Source of the DNA: Trichocoleus desertorum ATA4-8-CV12
GTDB taxonomy: Bacteria; Cyanobacteriota; Cyanobacteriia; FACHB-46
Direction: 5' to 3'
Assembly: GCA_019358975.1 (NCBI GenBank)
Contig: JAHHIL010000037.1
Location: forward strand, 1-54,031
DNA: 54,031 nt
Shown here: in pieces, positions 30,204 to 40,117 of the stretch
Layout of the letters: each line of letters begins with the position of its first letter
How positions within the stretch are numbered: position 1 is the first letter of the stretch
Notes under the pieces: generated by a model
The model's input: only the letters and a program-made list of their open reading frames with translations
Told to the model about the DNA's origin: nothing
Database searches by the model: none
Program-made: the position numbers and the translations under genes

Positions 30204-31376
30204 GTGAATCTTCGCTATCTGATTCCATTTTTTGACACGTCTGCACAGAGTTGGGCTTTAGAGGCTCGCCTGCTGCGGTGGCTAACTTTTTTATGGTTGA
30301 TGGTTGGGCTAGCAGCCTTATTTTCTGCCTCTTATCCCGTTGCAGATGCAGATTTTGGCGATGGGCTTTATTACTTTAAACGCCAAATTCTCTGGATTTT
30401 AGTGGGTTTAGTGGGATTTAACCTACTGGTGCATTCTCCGCTGCGCTATGCCTTGGGTATGGCTCATTGGTTTGTAGTGTTAATGCTAGGGCTAATTTTT
30501 GCTACTTTAGTGCCGGGTCTAGGTACAACCGTAAATGGTGCAACTCGTTGGTTGGCCTTGGGGCCTGTGCCGATACAACCATCGGAGTTGATGAAGCCAT
30601 TTTTGGTGTTGCAAAGTGCGCGTCTGTTTGGGCAGTGGAACCGTTTTAGTCCTACTTACCGATGGACTTGGCTGGCTATTTTTGCTGCTGTGTTGGCTGG
30701 CATTTTGCTGCAACCTAACTTGAGCACCACGGCGCTGTGTGGCATTACCCTTTGGCTGATTGCCATGGCAGCGGGTATTCCTTACGCTTACTTGGGGGGG
30801 ACTGCTTTAGGAGGGCTGCTTTTAGCCACACTGAGTATCAGTATTAAAGAGTATCAGCGGCGGCGAGTCATTTCTTTTTTGAATCCTTGGGCAGACCCTG
30901 CTCAAGATGGTTACCAGTTGATTCAAAGCTTATTGGCTGTTGGTTCTGGAGGAGTTTGGGGGACAGGCTTTGGGCTGTCGCAACAGAAGCTCTTTTACTT
31001 ACCCATTCAGTACACAGATTTTATTTTTGCCGTCTTTGCGGAAGAATTTGGGTTTATTGGCAGCTTGCTGTTGTTGCTGTTGCTGGGAGTCTACGGCACG
31101 TTGGGTCTGTATGTTGCCCTAAAAGCTCGTAAAATTGTGCATCAACTGGTCGCGATCGGAGCCGTCATTTTGATGGTAGGACAGTCGCTCCTCAATATTG
31201 GTGTGGCGACGGGGGCTCTACCCACAACAGGTCTACCCTTTCCGTTGTTTAGCTATGGTGGCAGTTCTATGATTGCTAGTCTCCTAGCGGCGGGTTTGTT
31301 AATTCGGGTAGCGCGTGAAAGTAGTGAAGCCGAGGTTGTCTCACTATCAGAACAGCGACTTTCAGCTAAAACTTGA
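30204..31376 (+). CDS. ftsW: SEDS family peptidoglycan glycosyltransferase (FtsW/RodA type)
   Basis: This lipid II polymerase of the cell wall has ten predicted membrane helices and 390 residues, from GTG 30204. SEDS motifs are clear: TTVNGATRWLALGPVPIQPSE (about 111-131), the catalytic-region FLNPWADPAQDGYQLIQS and GLPFPLFSYGGSSMIAS near the C-terminus. Whether it acts in division (FtsW) or elongation (RodA) cannot be settled by eye; the ftsW name is a best guess. The neighbours are the apc operon upstream and ccdA 109 bases downstream. Confidence 0.9.
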   Translation: MNLRYLIPFFDTSAQSWALEARLLRWLTFLWLMVGLAALFSASYPVADADFGDGLYYFKRQILWILVGLVGFNLLVHSPLRYALGMAHWFVVLMLGLIFATLVPGLGTTVNGATRWLALGPVPIQPSELMKPFLVLQSARLFGQWNRFSPTYRWTWLAIFAAVLAGILLQPNLSTTALCGITLWLIAMAAGIPYAYLGGTALGGLLLATLSISIKEYQRRRVISFLNPWADPAQDGYQLIQSLLAVGSGGVWGTGFGLSQQKLFYLPIQYTDFIFAVFAEEFGFIGSLLLLLLLGVYGTLGLYVALKARKIVHQLVAIGAVILMVGQSLLNIGVATGALPTTGLPFPLFSYGGSSMIASLLAAGLLIRVARESSEAEVVSLSEQRLSAKT

Positions 31377-31485
31377 TTGATCAGTCGGCTGAGCCAGACT
31401 TCACCATATCTTTGACCTTTAGCTCAAGGAAACCTCGATAATGGATCATGAGGATAGCGTTTGAGCGAACTGAGTCAGCTTCAGC

Positions 31486-32229
31486 ATGATTGAATTATTG
31501 CGGACCCAACTGTACCAACTAGAACAATTTGCCAACCATCTCGTTTCGACACAGTTGACCCATCTGACGGTGACGAGTGTTGTAGTCATTTTTCTGGCTG
31601 GACTCCTGACTAGTTTGACTCCCTGTATGCTGTCAATGCTGCCGATTACCATCGGTTACATTGGAGGCTACGAAGCCAAAAGCCGATGGCAGGCAGCTCT
31701 GCAATCGACTTGGTTTTCTTTGGGCTTAGCGACTACTTTGGCGGGTTTGGGCATTGTTGCAACGGCTTTAGGTCAGGTTTATGGTCAAGTTGGTCTTGGC
31801 TTACCTGTTGTTGTTAGTGCGATCGCCATCCTGATGGGGTTGAATCTCCTAGAAGCCCTGCCTCTCCAACTGCCTTCATTTGATGGTTTTGAGCTAATTC
31901 CTTCAGATTTGCCGCCCGGTGTCCGTGCCTATCTCTTGGGCTTAACCTTTGGTTTGGTGGCTTCTCCCTGTAGCACTCCAGTCTTGGCTACTTTACTAGG
32001 ATGGGTTTCTACCACCCACAAACCAGTCATGGGAGGAGTGCTGCTCTTGGCTTATACAGTAGGCTACTCAGCTCCGCTAATTTTGGCAGGTACCTTCACA
32101 GCTTCGATCAAAAAGTTACTAGAACTCCGTCGCTGGTCTAGTTGGATTACCCCTGCCAGTGGAGCCTTGCTGGTTGGATTTGGAGTTTTTTCGCTGCTAT
32201 TTCGTTTTCTGCCCACCGCAACCTTTTAG
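31486..32229 (+). CDS. ccdA: Cytochrome c biogenesis thiol transporter CcdA
   Basis: CcdA moves reducing equivalents across the thylakoid or plasma membrane to keep apocytochrome haem-site cysteines reduced. The 247-residue protein has six membrane helices. The two redox cysteines are in [14 protein letters not shown] (about residue 46) and [16 protein letters not shown] (about residue 163). It is two bases upstream of ccs1, so the pair forms the system II maturation operon found in cyanobacteria and chloroplasts. Confidence 0.96.
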   Translation: MIELLRTQLYQLEQFANHLVSTQLTHLTVTSVVVIFLAGLLTSLTPCMLSMLPITIGYIGGYEAKSRWQAALQSTWFSLGLATTLAGLGIVATALGQVYGQVGLGLPVVVSAIAILMGLNLLEALPLQLPSFDGFELIPSDLPPGVRAYLLGLTFGLVASPCSTPVLATLLGWVSTTHKPVMGGVLLLAYTVGYSAPLILAGTFTASIKKLLELRRWSSWITPASGALLVGFGVFSLLFRFLPTATF

Positions 32230-32231
32230 AA

Positions 32232-33647
32232 ATGACTACAGACAATACATTTCTATCTAAAATTTTGGATTTAAGGACTGGTCCTCAACGCTTCTTTCAA
32301 AAAGAATTGCTGCCGCTGCTAGCAGACTTGCGGTTAGCCATTGTTCTGCTCTTAGCGATCGCGGTAGCAAGCATCTCCGGTACCGTGATTGAACAGGGTC
32401 AATCGATCGCCTTTTATCAAGCGAACTATCCAGAAGATCCAGCGCTGTTTGGCTTTCTTACCTGGAAAGTGCTCCTGACGGTAGGGCTAGATCATGTTTA
32501 CCGGACTTGGTGGTTTTTGGCGATCCTCATTTTGTTTGGGGGCAGTCTGACTGCTTGTACGTTTACTCGCCAATTTCCGGCGCTTAAAGCAGCGCGACAA
32601 TGGAAGTTTTATGAGCAGCCTCGCCAGTTCCAAAAGCTAGCTCTGAGTGCGGAGTTGGAAACAGGTTCTCTAGAAGCTTTAGTTCCTCTTTTGGAAAAGC
32701 AACGCTACAAGGTTTTTCAAGAAGGAGAAAAGCTGTATGCCCGCAAAGGATTGGTAGGGCGGATTGGCCCGATTGTGGTGCATGCCAGCATGTTACTCAT
32801 CCTGGTGGGGGCCATTTGGGGAGCCATGACTGGCTTTATGGCCCAAGAAATGATTCCCAGTGGTACCACATTTAAGATTCAAAACATTGTAGATGCGGGG
32901 CCTTGGGCGGGGGCACAGGTACCTAAGGATTGGTCAGTCCGGGTGAATCGCTTCTGGATTGACTATACGCCCGAGGGCGCGATCGATCAGTTTTATTCAG
33001 ACTTGTCAGTGCTAGACAGTCAAGGACAGGAAATCAAGCGTAAGACGATCCATGTGAACGAACCGCTCCGGCATAAGGGCGTGACTCTGTATCAGGCGGA
33101 TTGGGCGATCGCGGTTGCTCAAGTCCGACTCAACAAAAGTCCGGTGTTTCGCTTGCCGATGGGTAAGCTAGAAACAGGCGGTGCAGGCCGTATTTGGGGA
33201 ACCTGGGTGCCCACCAAGCCCGATCTGAGCGCTGGTGTGTCCCTGGTCGCCAAAGATCTACAAGGTATGCTGCTGATTTATGACATTCAAGGCAAGCTCG
33301 TTGCCACCGTTCGCTCTGGGATGGCGGTCGATGTGAATGGAGTAACCCTCTCTGTTGTGGATTTAATTGGGAGTACAGGTCTACAAATTAAGGCTGATCC
33401 AGGAATTCCTGCGGTCTACGCTGGATTTGGGCTGCTGATGTTGAGCGTCATGATGAGCTATGTCTCTCACTCGCAAGTTTGGGCTTTGCAGAAAGAGGGT
33501 CGCTTTTATGTCGGCGGCAGAACTAACCGGGCTCAGGTTGCCTTTGAGCGAGAGTTGCTAGAGATTCTCGATCGCCTTAGTCAACCCACCTCTACAACTG
33601 CTGAGTCTGCGATCGCCACCGAATCTCTAACTCCATCCGCTCGTTAA
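32232..33647 (+). CDS. ccs1: System II cytochrome c biogenesis protein Ccs1 (ResB)
   Basis: The start is ATG 32232, two bases after the ccdA stop; the frame runs 90 bases further upstream within ccdA, but that part is not Ccs1-like. The 471-residue ResB-family protein has early helices ([45 protein letters not shown]), a third helix ([16 protein letters not shown]) and a large lumenal domain (about 225-390). The last helix ([23 protein letters not shown]) contains the conserved His-rich region for haem handling. Partner CcsA is not in the window. Confidence 0.96.
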   Translation: MTTDNTFLSKILDLRTGPQRFFQKELLPLLADLRLAIVLLLAIAVASISGTVIEQGQSIAFYQANYPEDPALFGFLTWKVLLTVGLDHVYRTWWFLAILILFGGSLTACTFTRQFPALKAARQWKFYEQPRQFQKLALSAELETGSLEALVPLLEKQRYKVFQEGEKLYARKGLVGRIGPIVVHASMLLILVGAIWGAMTGFMAQEMIPSGTTFKIQNIVDAGPWAGAQVPKDWSVRVNRFWIDYTPEGAIDQFYSDLSVLDSQGQEIKRKTIHVNEPLRHKGVTLYQADWAIAVAQVRLNKSPVFRLPMGKLETGGAGRIWGTWVPTKPDLSAGVSLVAKDLQGMLLIYDIQGKLVATVRSGMAVDVNGVTLSVVDLIGSTGLQIKADPGIPAVYAGFGLLMLSVMMSYVSHSQVWALQKEGRFYVGGRTNRAQVAFERELLEILDRLSQPTSTTAESAIATESLTPSAR

Positions 33648-33685
33648 AAACTCAGCTATTCCTGAGCAAAGGGACAATAACGGTA

Positions 33686-33717
33686 GAGGGCAATCATAAA
33701 AGTTGCCCTCATTGTTT
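33686..33717 (+). terminator. Terminator after ccs1
   Basis: A perfect 8-bp stem (GAGGGCAA at 33686-33693, TTGCCCTC at 33703-33710) with a 9-base loop is followed by ATTGTTT. It lies 39 bases after ccs1 and may work for both strands, since queF converges on it. Confidence 0.65.
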
Positions 33718-33769
33718 AACGGAGAGATTGTCTAGAAAGGTTTGGGTGGAAAATCTACCCCCATCTCAC

Positions 33770-34216
33770 TCAGTGATCTTTTTGATGATGTACTTCAACA
33801 ACCGTGTGGACATTACCACGAGGGTTAAAATCACCCTTGATTCGGACTTCTAAAGGATCAGCAGCGGCGACAAAATCATCCAGAATTTGGTTGATGGATT
33901 CTTCGTGGGAAATATAGCGATCGCGGTAGCTATTGATGTATAGCTTCAGCGCTTTTAGCTCTACCACTCGCTGATCCGGAACATAGGTGATATGAATGGT
34001 GGCGAAGTCAGGATATCCCGAAAACGGACACTTGCAAGTAAATTCTGGCAAGGTGATGCTGACATCGTAACGTCGCCCCAGTCGGGGATTGGGAAAGGTA
34101 ATCAGTTGTCCTTCATCGATCTGCCGTTCTCCGTACTTCACCTGAGATACGGGCTCATCAGTCGCATCAAGCTCAAATACCATGTCTGGAGAGGCTGGAG
34201 AGTGATTCATAGTCAT
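33770..34216 (-). CDS. queF: 7-cyano-7-deazaguanine (preQ0) reductase
   Basis: QueF reduces preQ0 to preQ1 with NADPH on the way to the tRNA base queuosine. The 148-residue protein is the short (type I, unimodular) form. The thioimide-forming Cys is in [13 protein letters not shown] (about residues 60-72), followed by the conserved Asp. [21 protein letters not shown], the family substrate motif, lies at about 87-107. The end is [15 protein letters not shown]. It is divergent from the small coiled-coil membrane protein gene. No preQ1 riboswitch is visible upstream. Confidence 0.97.
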   Translation of the reverse strand: MTMNHSPASPDMVFELDATDEPVSQVKYGERQIDEGQLITFPNPRLGRRYDVSITLPEFTCKCPFSGYPDFATIHITYVPDQRVVELKALKLYINSYRDRYISHEESINQILDDFVAAADPLEVRIKGDFNPRGNVHTVVEVHHQKDH

Positions 34217-34388
34217 GCAGAGGCAAACGTTGAAGAATGGATGGATCTGAGTTTATGGGCTGTATTTGCAGATTTGTAGCGAATTCCTTGACGGATCTCT
34301 GTTAGATTGCTCTAATTTCATCTATTCTGGGGCATAGATCAATTGACTCATTGACTGATGCTGCCCTGTAGGATTTCGGCTCAACCCT

Positions 34389-34973
34389 ATGACATCCCAT
34401 CTCAATACTAAGCCACCAATGCGCAACGTTACGGCCTCTAGTTACACCGGGCAAGCTGCGGCTAATGGTTATGCTCCCTCAGTGCCAATTTCGGTATACC
34501 GCGAGTTGGCGGCTGAATTGCAAGCGACCCGTGCCATGCTTGACTCTCTCAACAACCAGAATCAGCAGCTAGTTAAGCAAAATCAGCAATTACGCACCGA
34601 AGTTGACAAAGTCGTACAATCTGCTTTGCAGTTGCAAAAGGTAGCAGGCTCCCACCAACCTCTTAGCCAAAGCGTCATGGGTGGAGTCGCTTATACGAGA
34701 CCCGATATTGTGGTTGAGCCAAGTTATTTCACGTCTGAGCCTGCTCGGTCAATGCCTCGAAGTTTTAACCCTCACTCAGAACCCATTGAACCTACTGTGG
34801 TTTCTGAAAAACTATATACCGAGCAGTCAGAAACGCGGCCTCGGCGTAGCCCTCAGTCTAACCAATCGCCTGAATTGGGCGGCTTTTGGCTTGCAGCCGT
34901 TATCTTTTTGATCGTGGTATCCGCCTTTGGGGCAGGCTTCTTGATTGTGCGTCCCTTCTTACCCAGTCGCTAA
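34389..34973 (+). CDS. Tail-anchored coiled-coil protein, unknown function
   Basis: The protein has 194 residues. A disordered N-terminus (to about 35) is followed by a coiled coil (about 36-85, LAAELQATRAMLDSLNNQN and QQLRTEVDKVVQSALQLQK). A Ser/Pro/Glu-rich linker then leads to one C-terminal hydrophobic helix (about 168-188, FWLAAVIFLIVVSAFGAGF). The layout suggests a cytoplasmic coiled coil anchored by its tail to a membrane. It is divergent from queF and 248 bases before glnB. It looks like a conserved cyanobacterial hypothetical; no function is assigned. Confidence 0.75.
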   Translation: MTSHLNTKPPMRNVTASSYTGQAAANGYAPSVPISVYRELAAELQATRAMLDSLNNQNQQLVKQNQQLRTEVDKVVQSALQLQKVAGSHQPLSQSVMGGVAYTRPDIVVEPSYFTSEPARSMPRSFNPHSEPIEPTVVSEKLYTEQSETRPRRSPQSNQSPELGGFWLAAVIFLIVVSAFGAGFLIVRPFLPSR

Positions 34974-35129
34974 GCTCGGTATCCCAGGCAGAATAGCCGC
35001 TGATACCAATCAGAAAAGCCTGTGTTAACGGCTTAGCTGAGACTATCTCAGCGTGGGAGCTGAAGTTCACACTTTAGGCAAAACTAAATAAATTACAGCC
35101 AAGTACGGCGATCGCTTGCTGGGTAGAAT

Positions 35130-35143
35130 GTATTATTTGCTAC
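35130..35143 (+). promoter_or_regulatory. NtcA-binding site upstream of glnB
   Basis: GTA-TTATTTGC-TAC matches the full NtcA consensus GTAN8TAC, 78 bases before the glnB start. A -10-like TAGAAA at 35167-35172 follows after 23 bases, the usual class II activator spacing, although its last base differs from TAN3T. This suggests nitrogen control of PII by NtcA, as known in other cyanobacteria. Confidence 0.75.
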
Positions 35144-35208
35144 AAAAAACTTGGTTTCAGCGGTGATAGAAAGTGTCATGCTGGTTAATTGGTAGAAAAA
35201 CGGTCTGA

Positions 35209-35559
<351 letters not shown>

Positions 35560-35598
35560 GCCAAAGCAGTCATTTGGTTCTACAGGGCATTCAAGCTT

Positions 35599-35632
35599 AA
35601 GGTTCACCTACTGAGGTGAGCCTTATTTTTTA
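35599..35632. terminator. Terminator between convergent glnB and rdgB
   Basis: An 11-bp stem with one G-T pair (AAGGTTCACCT at 35599-35609, AGGTGAGCCTT at 35614-35624) has a 4-base loop and is followed by ATTTTTT. It ends glnB; its T run overlaps the rdgB stop codon. Confidence 0.88.
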
Positions 35633-36199
35633 GAGCGATCGCAATTTTGGGATTAAAGTAGCAAACGCTTTGCCTCGGTGGCTCAGCGATCGCTTCACCT
35701 CTGGGGGCATCTCTGCAAACGTGAGGTGCTTTTCGGGTACATAAAACACTGGATCGTAGCCAAATCCGCCCGTACCGCGAGGGGCATGTAGAATTTCTCC
35801 TCGGCAAACTCCTTCTGCTTGCAGCGCGATCGAGCCATCCGGACGAGCTACGACCACCACACAAACGAATTGGGCTTGGCGATTCAGCTCACTGCCGAGT
35901 TCGATGAGCAACCGTTCTATTCGCTCTCGGTCTGTTTTGCCATAGCGAGCGGAGTAAACGCCAGGTGCGCTTTCTAAGGCTTCTACTTCTAAACCGGAAT
36001 CATCCGCGATCGCCCATTCTCCCGTGGCTTGAGCGATTTCAGTCGCTTTGAGGCAAGCGTTAGCAAGAAAGGTATCCCCGGTTTCCTCTACGTCGAGTTC
36101 AGCTGGTTTGAGTTGTAAGTCCCAGTTGGAACCAGCTAGGTATTCTTGCATTTCTCGCAGCTTGCCAGGATTGCCAGTGGCTACAATCAGGGGTCTCAT
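35630..36199 (-). CDS. rdgB: XTP/dITP pyrophosphatase (RdgB/HAM1 family)
   Basis: This house-cleaning enzyme hydrolyses non-canonical purine NTPs (ITP, dITP, XTP) to monophosphates. The 189-residue protein has ATGNPGKLREMQEYL at the N-terminus (SxNxxK-type nucleotide site), ADDSGLEVEALESAPGVYSARY (about 66-87) with the catalytic Asp, and TGGFGYDPVFYVPE plus SHRGKA near the C-terminus. The length is as expected. The phosphohexomutase lies upstream with a dispersed hairpin repeat in the 61-base gap. Confidence 0.96.
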   Translation of the reverse strand: MRPLIVATGNPGKLREMQEYLAGSNWDLQLKPAELDVEETGDTFLANACLKATEIAQATGEWAIADDSGLEVEALESAPGVYSARYGKTDRERIERLLIELGSELNRQAQFVCVVVVARPDGSIALQAEGVCRGEILHAPRGTGGFGYDPVFYVPEKHLTFAEMPPEVKRSLSHRGKAFATLIPKLRSL

Positions 36200-36227
36200 A
36201 AGTCATAAACAGAAACAATAATGCTCC

Positions 36228-36246
36228 CCTTCCCTAGCAGGGAAGG
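36228..36246. repeat. Compact hairpin repeat between the phosphohexomutase and rdgB genes
   Basis: CCTTCCCT, AGC, AGGGAAGG forms a perfect 8-bp stem with a 3-base loop, followed by AGGTGGGGGTTAGGTC. This hairpin-plus-tail resembles a dispersed repeat family common in cyanobacterial intergenic regions. It may also stabilise the 3' end of the mutase transcript; there is no T run. Confidence 0.6.
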
Positions 36247-36260
36247 AGGTGGGGGTTAGG

Positions 36261-37715
36261 TCAAAAGGAGTTGGCCCAGTTTTTGGCCCAAGCGAGAGTT
36301 GCATGGACTTGAGCTAAGGTTGCGGCTTCACAGTATAGGCGGAGGACAGGTTCTGTGCCGCTAAAGCGAATCATTAACCACCGCTGATCGGCTAAGCGGA
36401 ATTTGTAGCCGTCGGCAGTGTTGCAATCAACAACGGCTTGTCCCGCAATCTCTTTAAGGGGCTGGTTCTGTAGCTGATCTAGTAATTGCGATCGCACGTC
36501 CATACTCGCAAGCGGAAGATCCGTGCGATCGTAAGCGGAGGTGAAGTTAGTTTTTTCCTGTAACTGGCGGTAAAAATCTGCCAAATCTAACTTAGATTGC
36601 GCGATCGCTTCCAAGACGTACAGAGCAGAAAGTAGCGCATCTCGTTCGGGGATGTGGTGCCCGTAGCCAATGCCGCCTGATTCTTCGCCTCCCAGCAGCA
36701 CCTGCGTTTCCATCATGCGATCGGCGATGTATTTGTAGCCCACAGCTGTTTCGAAGACAGGTAGGTTGTGTAGAGCCGCCACTTTGGGGATGAGGTCGGA
36801 ACCGCTGACTGTTTTGACGATTTCGCCTTTGTAGCCCCGACGAGCAGTGAGGTGATCGATCAAAATCGGAATCAGAACTTGAGAGCTGAGGAAGTTACCT
36901 TGGCCATCCACTGCGGCAATGCGATCGCTGTCGCCATCAAACACCAAACCAACGGCGAGATTAGAGTGCTCAGTCCGATGGGTTTTGATTTGCCGAAAAA
37001 GCTTGTCGAGGTAGCGCGGTAGCGGTTCGGGTGCGCCGCCTTCAAATAAAGGATCGCGATCGCTGTTGAGTTCCTGAATCGGCACGCCTAAAATCTGAGC
37101 CAAACCACCTGCTGCGGCTCCGTGCATTACGTCCGCAAAAACGGTTAGTTCTCCTTGGGCGATCGCGTTTTGAATCAGAGCAATATCGACTTTTTGGCGA
37201 ATCGCTTCACAGTAGCTCGGCCAAGGATCAAAGCTTTGGATTGTGCCAGGTGTAGCGGTGGGAGGGGTTGGATGGTCTAAGAGCGCTTCGATTTGCTGTG
37301 TGACTTCTGGAGATACTGAGCCACCAAAGGCTCCTTTGACTTTTAATCCAGAATAGATGCCCGGATTATGGCTAGCGGTAATCACGAGTGCGCCCAGAGC
37401 ATTTTGTTGCTTGGCAGCCCAACTAAAAGCAGGCGTAGGAGCGTAGGTACTACTTAGCAAGACATCGAAACCTGCCGCTTGTACTGCCTCGGCAGTTGCA
37501 CGGGCAAATTCTTCCGATAGGAAGCGGCGATCGTGCCCCACAATAATCGTGCGGCTCCCAGTCGTATTGCCATATATTTGAGCCAGAACTTGAGCCGCAA
37601 TCGGTGCTACAAGTGCCAAACGCTCAAATGTAAAGTCTGCGGCAATGACACCTCGCCAACCGTCTGTACCAAATTTGATTGAGTCGGTTACTGGCACAGA
37701 GGAAGGGTGAACCAT
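36261..37715 (-). CDS. Phosphoglucomutase/phosphomannomutase (alpha-D-phosphohexomutase)
   Basis: This enzyme interconverts hexose 1- and 6-phosphates. The start is set at MVHPSSVPVTDSIKFGTDGWRG (ATG 37715), preceded by GGAGG 11 bases upstream; an ATG 63 bases further up has no ribosome site but stays possible. The 484 residues show the phosphoserine loop ITASHNPGIYSGLK, the Mg site FDGDSDRIAAVDG, the sugar loop GGEESGGIGYG and the phosphate loop RFSGTEPVLRLYCEA. Glucose versus mannose preference cannot be told; the GEESGG loop fits either. Confidence 0.92.
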   Translation of the reverse strand: MVHPSSVPVTDSIKFGTDGWRGVIAADFTFERLALVAPIAAQVLAQIYGNTTGSRTIIVGHDRRFLSEEFARATAEAVQAAGFDVLLSSTYAPTPAFSWAAKQQNALGALVITASHNPGIYSGLKVKGAFGGSVSPEVTQQIEALLDHPTPPTATPGTIQSFDPWPSYCEAIRQKVDIALIQNAIAQGELTVFADVMHGAAAGGLAQILGVPIQELNSDRDPLFEGGAPEPLPRYLDKLFRQIKTHRTEHSNLAVGLVFDGDSDRIAAVDGQGNFLSSQVLIPILIDHLTARRGYKGEIVKTVSGSDLIPKVAALHNLPVFETAVGYKYIADRMMETQVLLGGEESGGIGYGHHIPERDALLSALYVLEAIAQSKLDLADFYRQLQEKTNFTSAYDRTDLPLASMDVRSQLLDQLQNQPLKEIAGQAVVDCNTADGYKFRLADQRWLMIRFSGTEPVLRLYCEAATLAQVHATLAWAKNWANSF

Positions 37716-37794
37716 GCTCAAATTCGCCTCCAAAACACGCTTGCGATCGCTTTTGTTTAAACTGCTCAACTCTAGCATTTGTACTTACGGATGT

Positions 37795-39510
37795 CTAAAG
37801 CACGATGGCGCGATCGCGACCTTGACGCTTCGCTTCATATAGAGCTTGATCCGCTCGTTGCACCGTATCCCAGGCATCTTGATCACCGTTTGGATCTTGC
37901 TGAGCCACCCCAAAACTAGCGGTAATTTCTAAAGGGCCAATCGTGGTTTCAAAAGCCGTCGAGCGGATGGCTAATCTTAAGCGTTCTGCAACCTCAAACG
38001 CTTTATCTAGCGTCACATCCATTAAAGCAATGACAAACTCCTCGCCACCATAGCGATAAGCCGAGGTGCCAAACCGCAGCTGTTTTTGCAGTCGTTGAGC
38101 CAAGCTGTATAGCACTTCATCTCCCACGAGGTGACCATAGGAGTCGTTGATTAGCTTGAAGTAGTCAATATCGCAGACGATCACGCTGAAGGGCGGCTGT
38201 AAGTTCCACTGGGCAGGAGCACTGAGTTGAGCCAGTTCTCGCTCTAGCGATCGCCGATTTAGCAGTTGTGTCAATTCATCATGGATGACTTCTAGCTGTA
38301 AGGAATTGTTTTGCAAGCGCAGGGTTTCTTGCTTGAACCAAAGACTTTGATAGTGCTGAGCATTGGTTAGAGCTACTGCGGCCTGATCTGCAACCTGCCG
38401 AATCGTCTGGAGTTCATCTAATCCATAAACTCGTTCTTTTTGGTAAGACAACAGCAGCACCGCGCCAAAGAACTCATCCTGCACAAATAGGGGCACAATG
38501 AGAGCCGCAAGCGCCTGAATTTCTTGCAGCCAACTTAATAAGGAGTCGGCTTCGGGCTGGCTGAGTTCTAGTTCTAAATATGAAGCCGCACCCTGAAGAA
38601 ACATCTCAACGGTGTCCTGCCATACATCACGGGCAATATAGCGCTTCTCTAGAGCTTGCAAGCAGCGATCGGGATGGTCCCAACTGGCCAGAATATGGAC
38701 TGGATCGCCCCGTAGATCTACAAGTACACAGCGATCGCTGTTTAGTCCTTGCCCCAGTTCTGCCACAATGCACTCAACGATTTCGTTGGGGTTGAGGCTA
38801 GAGTTGAGCAACCGGACAATGCGACCAACCAGAGCCGCTTGTTGTCGCGATTGTTCTAGGCGTTCTCGCCAGTGCAAAGCATGTAGGGCTAAGACCACTT
38901 GGCTACAAACAATTTCTAGGGCTTCAACTTCTTCTACGCTCCAAGTTGCAGTGGGTGCGCTGATAGGTTGAACAGCAGGTGCTTTGGGATTGAGGTAAGA
39001 GCGTAGAAACGGCTTACGCTTTGTCTCTACAGTGGCAGGTAAATGAGTAGTCGCTTGCGGTAGGTAGCGTTGTAATTGCAGCACAAACCGGAGGCGATCG
39101 CCATTCCAGGCAGGCACAATTAATCTTTCTCCCAACACTCTAGCTGTGTGCGAGAGGTGGTGTTGCTCTAACAACCATTGAGGTGACTTTTCTAAATGGC
39201 AGATCTGAACTTTGGGTTCCCGTGCGATCGAGGCGTTTAAGTTGACGACCGAAGCCCTAGTGGTCACTGGAACTAAACTAAGCTCCTGCTGCAAGTTGTG
39301 TAAAGCGCGCCCCGTACCATACACTTGAATGCCGTCAGCAGTTCCAGGGTCAAACCCCGTCCAGAGTAAGCACTCGACTTGATGCTCGGCGGCGATCGCT
39401 TCCACCACTTGTCGTAGCAGGGAGTCTGCTGAGTCGAGATTAATCACTGCTGTTTCTACCAGAGGATAGATGTATTTCCAGCTAGGCTGCCTGAATCTTG
39501 ATTGGAGCAT
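37795..39510 (-). CDS. Diguanylate cyclase with GAF domains
   Basis: This predicted cytosolic enzyme makes c-di-GMP from two GTP. The 571-residue protein has an N-terminal GAF-like region (about 20-210), a second GAF domain (about 230-385) and a GGDEF domain (about 405-571). The GGDEF domain has the active-site GGEEF at 488-492, the metal Asp in CDIDYFKLINDSYGH and LTQLLNRRSLE at its start. The RxxD inhibitory site expected just upstream reads RFGT, so product feedback may be lost. The GAF domains lack bilin-type Cys-His motifs. It is divergent from the photoreceptor-like kinase at 40.1 kb. Confidence 0.93.
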   Translation of the reverse strand: MLQSRFRQPSWKYIYPLVETAVINLDSADSLLRQVVEAIAAEHQVECLLWTGFDPGTADGIQVYGTGRALHNLQQELSLVPVTTRASVVNLNASIAREPKVQICHLEKSPQWLLEQHHLSHTARVLGERLIVPAWNGDRLRFVLQLQRYLPQATTHLPATVETKRKPFLRSYLNPKAPAVQPISAPTATWSVEEVEALEIVCSQVVLALHALHWRERLEQSRQQAALVGRIVRLLNSSLNPNEIVECIVAELGQGLNSDRCVLVDLRGDPVHILASWDHPDRCLQALEKRYIARDVWQDTVEMFLQGAASYLELELSQPEADSLLSWLQEIQALAALIVPLFVQDEFFGAVLLLSYQKERVYGLDELQTIRQVADQAAVALTNAQHYQSLWFKQETLRLQNNSLQLEVIHDELTQLLNRRSLERELAQLSAPAQWNLQPPFSVIVCDIDYFKLINDSYGHLVGDEVLYSLAQRLQKQLRFGTSAYRYGGEEFVIALMDVTLDKAFEVAERLRLAIRSTAFETTIGPLEITASFGVAQQDPNGDQDAWDTVQRADQALYEAKRQGRDRAIVL

Positions 39511-40117
39511 TTGAGGATCACTAACTTGTACCTTTGCAGCACCCGTGAACTTCTATCTTAGGAACCGAAACTTGATCTTAGAAACTAGCCGAAGGATTGC
39601 AGTAGAGCAAAAATGGTTTCTGAATGGGTTTAAAGAACAGATGTTTTTAGCTCTCTAAATTCCCAAACCTTAAGCAAAAGCGATAAAATTTTTTACATAG
39701 ACGGATATGCAGTTCTGTAGTGGTTGATCTAGCGGTTGGTTTTAGGTTTCAGGTGCATCTAATCCGCAGATAAACTAGCTAGACTAATTAGAGCCAGATC
39801 CTTAAGAAAAATAATCTGCCATCTCTGCATCTCCTATTGAGGCTACTTAAGCTTTTTAAGTGGAAATACAGGGATTTAAGGAAATTGGCGACTTCTGCAT
39901 TTGACTCTAAACGCTGTATACCTCTTTTATCTTGAGGTAGAGGTTGGGCAAAACTTAGCTTTATTTAGATTGGTTGAATATTGAGCAACCTAGACGTTGT
40001 ATCTTCGTCCATATACTTGTCTAGTAAAACATTTAACGGGTGATCATCTTGCTTTTATTCAAATTTATTAATTCGTTATTTTACAAAATCTAAACCCGTG
40101 AAAGTAGTTGAGAATTT
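39511..40117. other. AT-rich divergent spacer between cyclase and kinase
   Basis: This is a 607-base gap with no convincing gene on either strand. It is clearly AT-richer than its neighbours, especially 39600-40110, and must hold the promoters of both divergent genes. I could not fix promoter elements with confidence. Confidence 0.5.

Noticed and set aside
34217-34388. preQ1 riboswitch upstream of queF
   Set aside because: No C-rich loop plus A-rich tail of a preQ1 aptamer can be recognised on the minus strand.
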